64,000 nt of DNA. Origin: Seonamhaeicola sp. ML3 (lineage in GTDB: Bacteria; Bacteroidota; Bacteroidia; Flavobacteriales; Flavobacteriaceae). The translations under genes and the position numbers were made by a program. Under the pieces are notes generated by a model. That model was not told where the DNA came from. It worked only from the letters and a program-made list of their open reading frames with translations, and ran no database searches. The stretch covers positions 372,001-436,000 of the forward strand of contig NZ_CP096884.1 in NCBI RefSeq assembly GCF_023273855.1, in the 5' to 3' direction. This document shows positions 8,711 through 16,867 of the stretch, piece after piece (within the stretch, counting starts at the first letter, position 1; each line of letters starts with the position of its first letter).

Positions 8711-9907
8711 CTAAGCTGTTTTAACTTTTAATCGTTTCATTCTTTTCTTAACATTACCCTGAACAACATAGTGGTCAATAGTTGGTGCAAATACATTCAT
8801 CAATAGTATTGCCAACATAACACCTTCAGGATAAGCTGGATTGAATACACGAATCATAATTGATATAAACCCAACAAAGAAACCGTAAATCCATTTCCCT
8901 TTATTAGTCTGTGAAGCCGTTACTGGATCTGTTGCCATGAATACCGTACCGAAGGCAAAACCACCTATTAATAAATGCTGCCAGAACGGAAGGCTTGCTA
9001 GGCCTTGGAATTTTGCTGGCATGATTCCTGCAAAACTGTTGAAGATAAGCCCCATTGCTATTGCACCTAAAACTGAAGATAACATAATTCTCCAACTTCC
9101 TACTTTTGTGAAAATCAAGAACAAACCTCCTATCAAAATCAACAAGGCAGATGTTTCTCCTACAGAACCAGGAATAAAACCATAAAACATATCTAACCAA
9201 TCAAATCCGAGTACACCTTTATTTTGTGCTAATCCACCTAGTATAGTTTCTCCTGAGATGGCGTCTGGGGTACCCTCTAACAACTTTGCATCTCGAACCC
9301 ATACTTTATCTCCAGACATCCAAGTAGGGTATGCGAAGAAAAGAAATGCTCTAATAGTTAAAGCAGGGTTTAGTATGTTCATTCCTGTACCACCAAATAC
9401 TTCTTTACCAATTACAACACCAAATGCAACAGCTACCGCTAACATCCATAAAGGTATATCGATTGGCACAATAAGAGGCACTAACATACCTGTAACTAAA
9501 TATCCCTCTTCAACTTCATGTTTCTTTATTACAGCGAATAAGAACTCAATAGCTAATCCCACTCCATAAGAAACAACTACGAGAGGTAATCCTTTAATTA
9601 TCCCAATTACGAAATAGTGGAATTTCCAAAATTCAGAACTAAAGAAACTTGTTACTGGTTCTATTTCCCCTAATGCTAGATTGTGTTGATAACCTATATT
9701 AAACATTCCAAAAATAAAACATGGAAGCATAGCCATAATAACTGTATTCATGGTACGCTTTAAATCATCGGCTGCCTTTATGTGAGTCCCATTGTGAGTG
9801 GTCTCGTTCGGCAAATACAAAAAAGTATGAATAGCATTGAAAGCTGGAGCCATCTTGGTACCTTCATACTTCTTTTTTAACTTATGTAAATTCTGTTTTA
9901 AACCCAT
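8711..9907 (-). CDS. nqrB: Na+-translocating NADH:quinone reductase subunit B
   Basis: The large ten-helix membrane subunit that carries covalent FMN and riboflavin and forms part of the sodium path. Conserved pieces are GKEVFGGTGMNILNPAL and FMATDPVTASQTNKGKWIYG. The covalent FMN site corresponds to DAISGETILGG (residues about 217-227). Here the motif reads SGET where the published consensus is SGAT, so the alanine before the acceptor threonine is replaced by glutamate. The nucleotide reading (GGA GAA ACT, near 9249-9257) is unambiguous. The start overlaps the stop of nqrA by one base. Confidence 0.96.
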   Translation of the reverse strand: MGLKQNLHKLKKKYEGTKMAPAFNAIHTFLYLPNETTHNGTHIKAADDLKRTMNTVIMAMLPCFIFGMFNIGYQHNLALGEIEPVTSFFSSEFWKFHYFVIGIIKGLPLVVVSYGVGLAIEFLFAVIKKHEVEEGYLVTGMLVPLIVPIDIPLWMLAVAVAFGVVIGKEVFGGTGMNILNPALTIRAFLFFAYPTWMSGDKVWVRDAKLLEGTPDAISGETILGGLAQNKGVLGFDWLDMFYGFIPGSVGETSALLILIGGLFLIFTKVGSWRIMLSSVLGAIAMGLIFNSFAGIMPAKFQGLASLPFWQHLLIGGFAFGTVFMATDPVTASQTNKGKWIYGFFVGFISIMIRVFNPAYPEGVMLAILLMNVFAPTIDHYVVQGNVKKRMKRLKVKTA

Positions 9908-11262
9908 TATCCTATCTCTTTAAGCATTAAGTCCAAACCTTCTCTAATTATCTTTTGATGAGGCTGTTTAGATACACAAACAAATTCTGTTAAAGCAAAA
10001 TCCTCTGGAGCCACCTCATACATTCCCAAAGCTTCCATTTCATCTAAGTCTTTATACATACAAGCCTTTAAGATTTGTAAAGGATATATGTCTAATGGGA
10101 AGACTTCTTCATATCCCCCTGTAACTACAAAAGCTCTATGCTCACCGTTTGTATTGGTATTTAAATCATATTCTTTTTTGGGGTTCAACCAAGAGAAAGT
10201 CAATGCTCTAGATGTTGAAACTTTGTTAAATACAGGCTTATTCCACCCAAAGAACTCATAGTCATCACCTTCAGGAATAATAGAAACTACGTTACTGTAG
10301 TAATCTAATTCTCCATCTGGTTTTACCTCTTTACCACTTAAAACATTTCCTGAGATTATCCTAGCATTATCACCTTTTGGTATGCCTTTGTCATATATCA
10401 TAGTTGATATTTCGCTTCCTATTTTAGTTACAAAATATCTTGGTGATTCTACAGATGAACCAGCCATAGCTACAATTCTTTCAGCATTGAATTTTCCGGT
10501 TAACAGCAATTCACCAATAATAACAAGATCTTGAGCGCTTATTGTCCAAACTACCTCTCCCTTGTTTACAGGGTCGATTTTGTTAATCTGTGTACCAACA
10601 TTCCCTGACGGGTGCGGCCCAGATACTTTGTGGATAGTGGCACCAGAAACACTTGCTAAAGGGGAGTTAGAATTTTGCCCTACGGAAACATGCACGCTTC
10701 CTTCGGTTAACTTTCCAAGAGCTGAAATGGCAGCTTGAAGTTCGGCTTCTTTTCCTTGAAGCGTAAAATCTAAATCTGCAGATAACGGCGCACTGGCATA
10801 AGCCGAAACAAATATAGATTTCGGAGCCTTATCAGGATTTGCTATAACGTCATAAGGACGTTGTTTTACAAACGGCCAGCAACCAGAAGCTAACAAATGT
10901 GCTTTTAGTTCATCTGTACTTGCCGATTCTAAATTAAATACACCTTGATCTAAGTAAACCTGTTTTTTGTCTGCCTGAATTTTAATGGCTAGAATTCTAC
11001 GTTTTTCCCCACGGATAATTTCAACTATCTCTCCAGAAACCGGAGAAACAAATTTTAAATCTTCATTGGTCTTATCATGAAACACAGCTTCACCTGCCTT
11101 TACTTTAGATCCAACTTTTAAAATCAATTTAGGAATAACGCCATGGAAATCTTCTGGTCTAATAGTGCAGAAATTACTAACAATAGCTTTGTCTAGTGTT
11201 TTTTCTGCTGCACCTTTAAGGTTGATATCTAGACCTTTTTTAATGCGGATGTCGTTTGACAT
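9907..11262 (-). CDS. nqrA: Na+-translocating NADH:quinone reductase subunit A
   Basis: The cytosolic ubiquinone/menaquinone-associated subunit without cofactors that begins the operon. It starts with IRIKKGLDINLKGAAE, the family N-terminus, followed by a biotinyl/lipoyl-like hammerhead (VGSKVKAGEAVFHDKTNEDL), and has SGPHPSGNVGTQINKIDPV in the core. A length of 451 aa is normal. The conserved GPHPSGN loop is intact. A good -7 box (11300-11307) lies 38-45 nt upstream on the minus strand. Confidence 0.97.
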   Translation of the reverse strand: MSNDIRIKKGLDINLKGAAEKTLDKAIVSNFCTIRPEDFHGVIPKLILKVGSKVKAGEAVFHDKTNEDLKFVSPVSGEIVEIIRGEKRRILAIKIQADKKQVYLDQGVFNLESASTDELKAHLLASGCWPFVKQRPYDVIANPDKAPKSIFVSAYASAPLSADLDFTLQGKEAELQAAISALGKLTEGSVHVSVGQNSNSPLASVSGATIHKVSGPHPSGNVGTQINKIDPVNKGEVVWTISAQDLVIIGELLLTGKFNAERIVAMAGSSVESPRYFVTKIGSEISTMIYDKGIPKGDNARIISGNVLSGKEVKPDGELDYYSNVVSIIPEGDDYEFFGWNKPVFNKVSTSRALTFSWLNPKKEYDLNTNTNGEHRAFVVTGGYEEVFPLDIYPLQILKACMYKDLDEMEALGMYEVAPEDFALTEFVCVSKQPHQKIIREGLDLMLKEIG

Positions 11263-11299
11263 ATTTTTTTCTTTGAAATTTGTTGTCTAAAAACAGGTG

Positions 11300-11307
11300 C
11301 AAAAATA
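11300..11307 (-). promoter_or_regulatory. Promoter -7 box for the nqr operon
   Basis: On the minus strand the sequence is TATTTTTG, an exact match to the Bacteroidota -7 consensus TAnnTTTG. It would give an mRNA leader of about 30 nt before nqrA. A TTG lies 13 nt upstream, which is too close for a normal -33 box. Confidence 0.6.
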
Positions 11308-11429
11308 CGAATTAATAAGACAATTTTTTACCATAATACAGTAACGGTTTATTATTTATATTAATTCTAAATAACTAAAAATAGCTCAGGCATGAATTTT
11401 GTTTATCTTTACCTAAACAACAACTACTT

Positions 11430-12680
11430 ATGACATTAAAATTTACTGGCTTTATTGTTTTTCTTTTACTAACAACTACGGTATTTGCTCAACTCGAAGA
11501 AGTACCACCGCCAGATTTTATAAAAACCATAAATTTTAAAGGCAACACCCCAGAGACTCAATTACCTGTATTAAGATTAGGAGACCCTGTAATTCTAGAA
11601 TTTGATGCTTTGAATGGTAACGAAGACGACTACTACTATAAAATACAGCATTGCGATTTCGATTGGTCACCTTCTATTCTAGCAAAGACAGAGTATCTTG
11701 ACGGATTCGACAATCAACGCATTAGAGATTATGAAAACTCATATAACACACTTCAAATATACTCCCATTATAGACTATCCATTCCAAACCAATTTTCAAG
11801 AAGATTAAAGAAAACAGGAAATTACATGCTAAGTATTTATAACAGCTATGATGAACTTGTTTTTTCTAGAAAATTCATGATATACGAAGAGCGATCTAAT
11901 GTTGGAGTTACCATAAAAAGATCCAGAGACATAGAGTTTCTTGAAGAGAAACAGCGGGTGGAAATTACCATAGCCCCAAGAGGCATGCAACTTAATAACC
12001 CTATGCAAACCGTAAAAACCCTTGTAGTACAAAACAACAACCTCAACACAGCTATATCTAACTTAAAACCACAGTTTACAGTAGGCAATCAGCTCATTTA
12101 CAGATATGATAACGAAGCTAGTTTTTGGGGTGGTAATGAATTTTTAAATTTTGAAAACAAAGATGTTCGGGCTGCTGCTAACGGTGTACAAAGTATAGAC
12201 TTAAAAGACATTTATCATAATTATTTATTTACTAATATTCAAAGAAGCAACAGACCATATACCTACAATCCAGATATTAATGGTAACTACCTTATCACCA
12301 ACGTGAATGAAGGAGACATTAGTATTGAATCTGATTATGTTTGGGTTCATTTTTCTTTACGCCCTAACCCTGATTTTGACACAGACACACCTGTTTTTGT
12401 TTATGGAAACTTCAATAATTACGTTATTGAGGACAGCAACAAAATGACTTATAATTCTGCTAGCAACATATATACTGGCTCTATTTTGCTCAAACAAGGG
12501 TTTTATAATTATAAGTATGTTACTTTGGAAAACGGCAGTATAAATGAAAGTATAATTAGCGGAAGTTTCTACCAAACAGAGAACAACTACAAGATTTTAG
12601 TTTATTATCGTGATTTAGCAGGTCGATATGACCGAATTATTGGCCTGGGTGAAGCTAGCTCCATTAACATCAGCAATTAA
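11430..12680 (+). CDS. Type IX secretion plug-type protein (DUF5103)
   Basis: A 416-residue exported protein with a signal peptide ending in VFAQ. The N-terminal part (residues about 26-145) has PEDYYYKIQHCDFDW-like strands (here DDYYYKIQHCDFDWSP) and IRDYENSYNTLQIYSHY, which mark DUF5103. This family is known as the plug protein that binds the periplasmic side of the SprA translocon of the type IX secretion system. A second Ig-like or CBM-like beta domain follows, with FVYGNFNNY. The gene is divergent from nqrA and has its own leader. Confidence 0.82.
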   Translation: MTLKFTGFIVFLLLTTTVFAQLEEVPPPDFIKTINFKGNTPETQLPVLRLGDPVILEFDALNGNEDDYYYKIQHCDFDWSPSILAKTEYLDGFDNQRIRDYENSYNTLQIYSHYRLSIPNQFSRRLKKTGNYMLSIYNSYDELVFSRKFMIYEERSNVGVTIKRSRDIEFLEEKQRVEITIAPRGMQLNNPMQTVKTLVVQNNNLNTAISNLKPQFTVGNQLIYRYDNEASFWGGNEFLNFENKDVRAAANGVQSIDLKDIYHNYLFTNIQRSNRPYTYNPDINGNYLITNVNEGDISIESDYVWVHFSLRPNPDFDTDTPVFVYGNFNNYVIEDSNKMTYNSASNIYTGSILLKQGFYNYKYVTLENGSINESIISGSFYQTENNYKILVYYRDLAGRYDRIIGLGEASSINISN

Positions 12681-12701
12681 AAAAGGTATTTTAACCATTT
12701 T

Positions 12702-12734
12702 TTTGATTTCTGATTTTAAAAAATATTATTTTTG
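12702..12734 (+). promoter_or_regulatory. Promoter of apaG (-33 TTTG and -7 TATTTTTG)
   Basis: TTTG at 12702-12705 and TATTTTTG at 12727-12734 are separated by 21 nt. Both match the Bacteroidota primary-sigma consensus, and this is the only place in the window where I found both elements well spaced. The leader to the apaG ATG would be about 27 nt. Confidence 0.7.
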
Positions 12735-12766
12735 CACATCAAAAGTATTGAATATCAGCATAGAAC

Positions 12767-13153
12767 ATGGTACAACAAGTAACCAAAGGCATTAAAATTT
12801 CGGTGGAAACCACTTTTGAAGGGTCATTTTATAGAAACTATAAAATACAATATGCTTTTGGCTATAAAATCACCATAGAAAATCAAAGCAAAGATTCTGT
12901 ACAATTACAATCACGCCATTGGGAAATCTTAGACGCCTTAAACAACGAAGAAATTGTTGATGGAGAAGGTGTTATCGGGAAAAAACCGGTTTTAAAGCCT
13001 GGCGAATCACACACCTATAATTCAGGTTGCCTACTCGCGTCTCCTTTTGGAGCCATGCAAGGCTATTACACCATGGTAAATTTCACCACAACCAAGAAGT
13101 TTCAAGTAGACATTCCAACATTCAAGCTCAGCGCTCCTTTTGCTGTTAACTAA
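12767..13153 (+). CDS. apaG: ApaG family protein
   Basis: A 128-residue single-domain protein of the ApaG (fibronectin-III-like beta sandwich) family. Conserved strands are seen: YKIQYAFGYKITIENQ, VQLQSRHWEILDA, VVDGEGVIGKKPVLKPG-like (here EGVIGKKPVLKPGE), and the C-terminal GAMQGYYTMV. The family is named for a cobalt/magnesium resistance phenotype; its biochemical role is unsettled. It overlaps the end of the converging DUF6695 gene by 4 nt. Confidence 0.93.
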   Translation: MVQQVTKGIKISVETTFEGSFYRNYKIQYAFGYKITIENQSKDSVQLQSRHWEILDALNNEEIVDGEGVIGKKPVLKPGESHTYNSGCLLASPFGAMQGYYTMVNFTTTKKFQVDIPTFKLSAPFAVN

Positions 13154-14145
13154 AAAGCAATTTTATCAAACCTAAAAATTGCCCCATTCTGTTTTACATG
13201 GAAAAATTTGCAGTTGGAGTAATGTACAAACTCATAGCTTTCTTGATACACAAAGTTGTCATCTTCTACTTTAAAAATGGCATCAACATCAATATTTCCA
13301 TAAGGTGAGAGTCTCCTAAAACGATACTCCATATTATTATCTGTTTGATGCAATTCAAACCAAGCTCCAGCAGCAATTCCAGAGAGCCATTGTCCGTTTT
13401 CATGAACCTCATCATTTGGCTTCGGCTTTAAAGTCCCAAAAAGATTGACCTTATGGTCTTTAAGTTTATCTAAAAAACAACGGATGTTTTCACTTCTTTG
13501 GGAACCAGTGAATTCTGAAATCACTCCCGATTCAGAAACTTCATAAACTTTATTTTGAGTATCAGCTAAAACCACATTACCAACTGTACTTGGCGTAAAC
13601 CATTTTGATTTCACGAGCCGTTTTTTAATGACAGTATCGGTTAGACCGGCAATCAAACTATCGGTAACAAACCGGGCACAGTTACAAGCATCTTTTATAA
13701 AGGCAGCATATCTTATAAAATGTTTATCCTGCATTTGAGAAATATGTACTCTAGCCTTTTTGTAATCTATCGCATTGCAAACCGAAGCTACCAATTTACC
13801 TTCACCATGTGTTAATTTTGGATGGGTTCCTAAAAACTCTAAAATCTCATCTAGGTTTTTTATTTCATTATTTTCAATTTCGGCTTTTAAAGGAAAGTCC
13901 AATTCATTATCTGTATTGCGACCACGAACACGCCCTGTTGGTTCTGGTGTAATGTATCTGCCAAAGTCATGGTATTCCAGAACACCGGTTTCTTTATTTA
14001 TCAACACTAAAGCAGCGTGACCAGCCCTTAAATAATCCTTTTTGCCTATGCCTATATACCTCAAAAAAGGTGAATACCACTCATCGGCCACCATAACAAT
14101 GGTCTCCGGATAAGCCAAGGTTAAAATGATTCCGGTATTATTCAT
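13150..14145 (-). CDS. DUF6695 family protein, partner of NRDE
   Basis: A 331-residue soluble protein that I recognise as DUF6695, a flavobacterial family. The N-terminus reads like an Ntn-hydrolase-fold strand pair (GIILTLAYPETIVMVADEWYSP), and other conserved parts are GHAALVLINKETGVLEYHDFGRY, GRVRGRNTDNELDFP and NCARFVTDSLIAG. The GHAALVL and NCARFV segments hold a histidine and a cysteine that could form a papain-like pair; that is only a suggestion. It starts 8 nt before the stop of the NRDE gene, so the two are translationally coupled. Confidence 0.75.
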   Translation of the reverse strand: MNNTGIILTLAYPETIVMVADEWYSPFLRYIGIGKKDYLRAGHAALVLINKETGVLEYHDFGRYITPEPTGRVRGRNTDNELDFPLKAEIENNEIKNLDEILEFLGTHPKLTHGEGKLVASVCNAIDYKKARVHISQMQDKHFIRYAAFIKDACNCARFVTDSLIAGLTDTVIKKRLVKSKWFTPSTVGNVVLADTQNKVYEVSESGVISEFTGSQRSENIRCFLDKLKDHKVNLFGTLKPKPNDEVHENGQWLSGIAAGAWFELHQTDNNMEYRFRRLSPYGNIDVDAIFKVEDDNFVYQESYEFVHYSNCKFFHVKQNGAIFRFDKIAF

Positions 14146-14863
14146 TAACTATCTGAGGTAATCTAAAAATCTTATTGGTAACAGTTCCATCTTGTAGGTT
14201 TTCGTAAGACATAATAAGGTTACCTCCCTGTTTTTCTACTTGGGTAATACTAGTCGTCTTTACAAAACCTCGATCCATAAGAACACCATAATCTAAATTT
14301 TTACCAGCTCCCTCTTTATGGAAAGCCATTAAAGACTGAGGGGTCAAGTCATTCTCGGCTTTAAAATCTTTAAACCACTGCTGCCGTTCAATCTTCATTT
14401 CCTCATCATATAATGTTGAAGATGACCATAGCTTAGATTCTAAGGGCAATTCAGCAATATGTTTTTTATTTCCATCCCAAACCAATTCAATAAATTTCAA
14501 TTGGATATTCCAGTCAGCTATTACAATAGTAAAGGGTTCAACATCTTCTAAATCATAAGTTTTGATAAAAGAAAAAACATCATCGGCAACCATAAAATCC
14601 TTAGCTACTATACCTCTACTTTTCCTGTATTCTGCCTTTCTTTCGTGAATGATAAATCCGCCATTAAGCACACACACCAATCTATTTTTTTCACTAACAC
14701 CAATCCAGGTACCACCAGACAATTCATCTTTGGGAAATAACGTCTTTACACCTTCGACATCATAAAACTCAGGAGATAAGGATTTCCTATTGGGCGCCTC
14801 ATCTCTATTAGAGGTTAACACAAAACCATTATTATCTATAGGGCTAATTGTTACAGTACACAT
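14138..14863 (-). CDS. NRDE (TANGO2-like) family protein
   Basis: A 241-residue member of the NRDE/TANGO2 family, named for the SNRDE motif seen here as VLTSNRDEAPNR at residues about 16-27. The cysteine at position 2 (MCTV) and the arrangement match an N-terminal-nucleophile-like fold; GGTWIGVSEKNRLVCVLNGG is the second conserved block. Human TANGO2 has been tied to haem and lipid handling, but bacterial members have no firm role. It is the first gene of a two-gene unit with the DUF6695 gene. Confidence 0.88.
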   Translation of the reverse strand: MCTVTISPIDNNGFVLTSNRDEAPNRKSLSPEFYDVEGVKTLFPKDELSGGTWIGVSEKNRLVCVLNGGFIIHERKAEYRKSRGIVAKDFMVADDVFSFIKTYDLEDVEPFTIVIADWNIQLKFIELVWDGNKKHIAELPLESKLWSSSTLYDEEMKIERQQWFKDFKAENDLTPQSLMAFHKEGAGKNLDYGVLMDRGFVKTTSITQVEKQGGNLIMSYENLQDGTVTNKIFRLPQIVNE

Positions 14864-15076
14864 GCAGAATGTAGTCTAAATACAAAGTGCCAACTTACAA
14901 AAAAAACATAATTAGAGGAAACTCCTCTTAATAAGAATAGAACACCATTACTTCTAAATAATGAATTATTGTTAATTTTAATAAAAGACTTGTATTCTAA
15001 AACACAACTAACCAAAAAAGGAAAAAATTAACGCTATTTTAGAAGTTTAATAAGCAAATAATAATTTTAATATTCT

Positions 15077-15084
15077 TAGATTTG
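15077..15084 (+). promoter_or_regulatory. Promoter -7 box for pruA
   Basis: TAGATTTG is an exact match to TAnnTTTG, 43-50 nt upstream of the pruA start. No good -33 box is seen. A short perfect hairpin (AGAGGA/TCCTCT, 14914-14928) lies further upstream in the 263-nt gap. That gap holds nothing else that I can support. Confidence 0.5.
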
Positions 15085-15126
15085 CATCATATTTACTGAA
15101 TATTTTTTAACGAAAACACACAAATC

Positions 15127-16755
15127 ATGGGAAAAGGCTTTTTTAATGTACCAATTGCGGTTAACGAACCCGTAAAAGGTTATGCTCCAGGATCACCTGA
15201 ACGCGAAGAAGTTTTAAACACCTATAAAGACATGTTTAACAGTAAAGTTGATGTGCCTTTATTTATTAATGGTCAATATGTTAAAACCGGTAATACAAGA
15301 ACCATGTCACCACCCCATGACCATAAACATATTGTTGGGACCTATCATTTAGCTGAACCATCTCATATTGATGACGCCATTACCACCGCTCTTGAAGCCA
15401 GAAAAACTTGGGCTCAAACCCCATGGGAGCAGCGTGCAGCTATATTCTTGAAAGCCGCTGAACTAGTTGCAGGACCATACAGAGCCAAAATCAATGCCGC
15501 TACCATGATTGCGCAATCTAAAACCATTCACCAAGCAGAAATTGATGCGGCTTGTGAGTTCACAGATTTCCTCCGTTTCAATGTTCAGTTTATGACAGAT
15601 ATCTACACAGAACAACCAGAAAGTACAAACGATTCTTGGAATAGAATAGAATACAGACCATTAGAAGGATTCACATATGCGGTAACGCCTTTTAATTTTA
15701 CAGCTATCGCCGGTAATTTACCTGCTTGTATGGCTTTAATGGGGAATGTAGTAGTTTGGAAACCAAGTGACAGCCAAGTCTATTCTGCTAAAGTCATCAT
15801 GGATATTTTTGAGGAGGCAGGTGTACCTCCAGGTGTTATTAATGTGGTTTTTGGAGACCCAGTAATGATAACAAACACTGTTTTAGCCAGCCCTGATTTT
15901 TCAGGATTGCACTTTACAGGCTCTACATTTATTTTTAAAGAACTTTGGAAACAGATAGGCGCCAATATCCACAATTACAAAACATATCCGAGAATAGTGG
16001 GAGAAACTGGCGGTAAGGATTTTATCATAGCACACAAATCGGCCAATCCTAAGCAAGTTTCCACCGCCATTACTCGTGGGGCTTTTGAATTTCAGGGGCA
16101 AAAGTGTAGTGCAGCCTCCAGAGTTTATATTCATGAAAGCATCTGGGTAGAAGTAAAAGAAAACCTAATTACCGATATTAATTCATTTAAAATGGGTTCA
16201 CCTGAAGACATGAACAATTTTATAACAGCGGTAATCCATGAAGGTTCTTTTGATAAATTGGCCAAATACATTGACCAAGCGAAAGAAGACACTGAAGTTG
16301 AAGTCATCGCTGGTGGTAATTACGATAAAAGTAAAGGCTATTTTATTGAGCCGACTGTTTTATTAACAAAGGACCCTAAATACACCACCATGTGTACAGA
16401 ATTATTTGGTCCAGTGGTTACAATATATGTCTATGAAGATGATGCCTATACCGAAACTTTAAAACTTGTTGACAGCACCAGCGATTACGCATTAACCGGA
16501 GCTGTTATTTCAACAGACAGATATGCTATTGTTGAGGCCACAGATATTCTTCAAAATAGTGCTGGTAATTTTTATATAAACGATAAACCAACTGGGGCTG
16601 TTGTTGGCCAACAACCATTTGGAGGCGCTAGAGCATCTGGAACAAATGATAAAGCAGGAAGTCCTCAAAACTTATTACGCTGGGTATCACCTAGGTTAAT
16701 TAAGGAAACTTTTGTTACCCCTACTGATTATAGATATCCGTTTTTAGGAGAGTAG
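15127..16755 (+). CDS. pruA: L-glutamate gamma-semialdehyde dehydrogenase
   Basis: Oxidises glutamate-5-semialdehyde (from proline) to glutamate with NAD+, the second step of proline use. The 542-residue protein has the NAD-binding region with FTAIAGNLPACMALMGN and GLHFTGSTFIF, the catalytic glutamate E293 in VGETGGKDF, and the catalytic cysteine C327 in FQGQKCSAASRVY. The C-terminus carries PFGGARASGTNDKAGSP, which distinguishes P5C dehydrogenases from other aldehyde dehydrogenases. There is no fused proline dehydrogenase and no putA nearby. Confidence 0.95.
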   Translation: MGKGFFNVPIAVNEPVKGYAPGSPEREEVLNTYKDMFNSKVDVPLFINGQYVKTGNTRTMSPPHDHKHIVGTYHLAEPSHIDDAITTALEARKTWAQTPWEQRAAIFLKAAELVAGPYRAKINAATMIAQSKTIHQAEIDAACEFTDFLRFNVQFMTDIYTEQPESTNDSWNRIEYRPLEGFTYAVTPFNFTAIAGNLPACMALMGNVVVWKPSDSQVYSAKVIMDIFEEAGVPPGVINVVFGDPVMITNTVLASPDFSGLHFTGSTFIFKELWKQIGANIHNYKTYPRIVGETGGKDFIIAHKSANPKQVSTAITRGAFEFQGQKCSAASRVYIHESIWVEVKENLITDINSFKMGSPEDMNNFITAVIHEGSFDKLAKYIDQAKEDTEVEVIAGGNYDKSKGYFIEPTVLLTKDPKYTTMCTELFGPVVTIYVYEDDAYTETLKLVDSTSDYALTGAVISTDRYAIVEATDILQNSAGNFYINDKPTGAVVGQQPFGGARASGTNDKAGSPQNLLRWVSPRLIKETFVTPTDYRYPFLGE

Positions 16756-16780
16756 TTTTTATTCAACATAAATAATCATA

Positions 16781-16815
16781 AAGCCCTATCAAAATTTCGA
16801 TAGGGCTTACTTTTT
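16781..16815 (+). terminator. Intrinsic terminator of pruA
   Basis: A 10-bp stem of AAGCCCTATC/GATAGGGCTT followed by ACTTTTT, 26 nt after the stop codon. Confidence 0.85.
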
Positions 16816-16867
16816 CAGTATCAATTCAAATCTTCTTAACTTAGTAAACAAACCTTTCTTGATAAAC

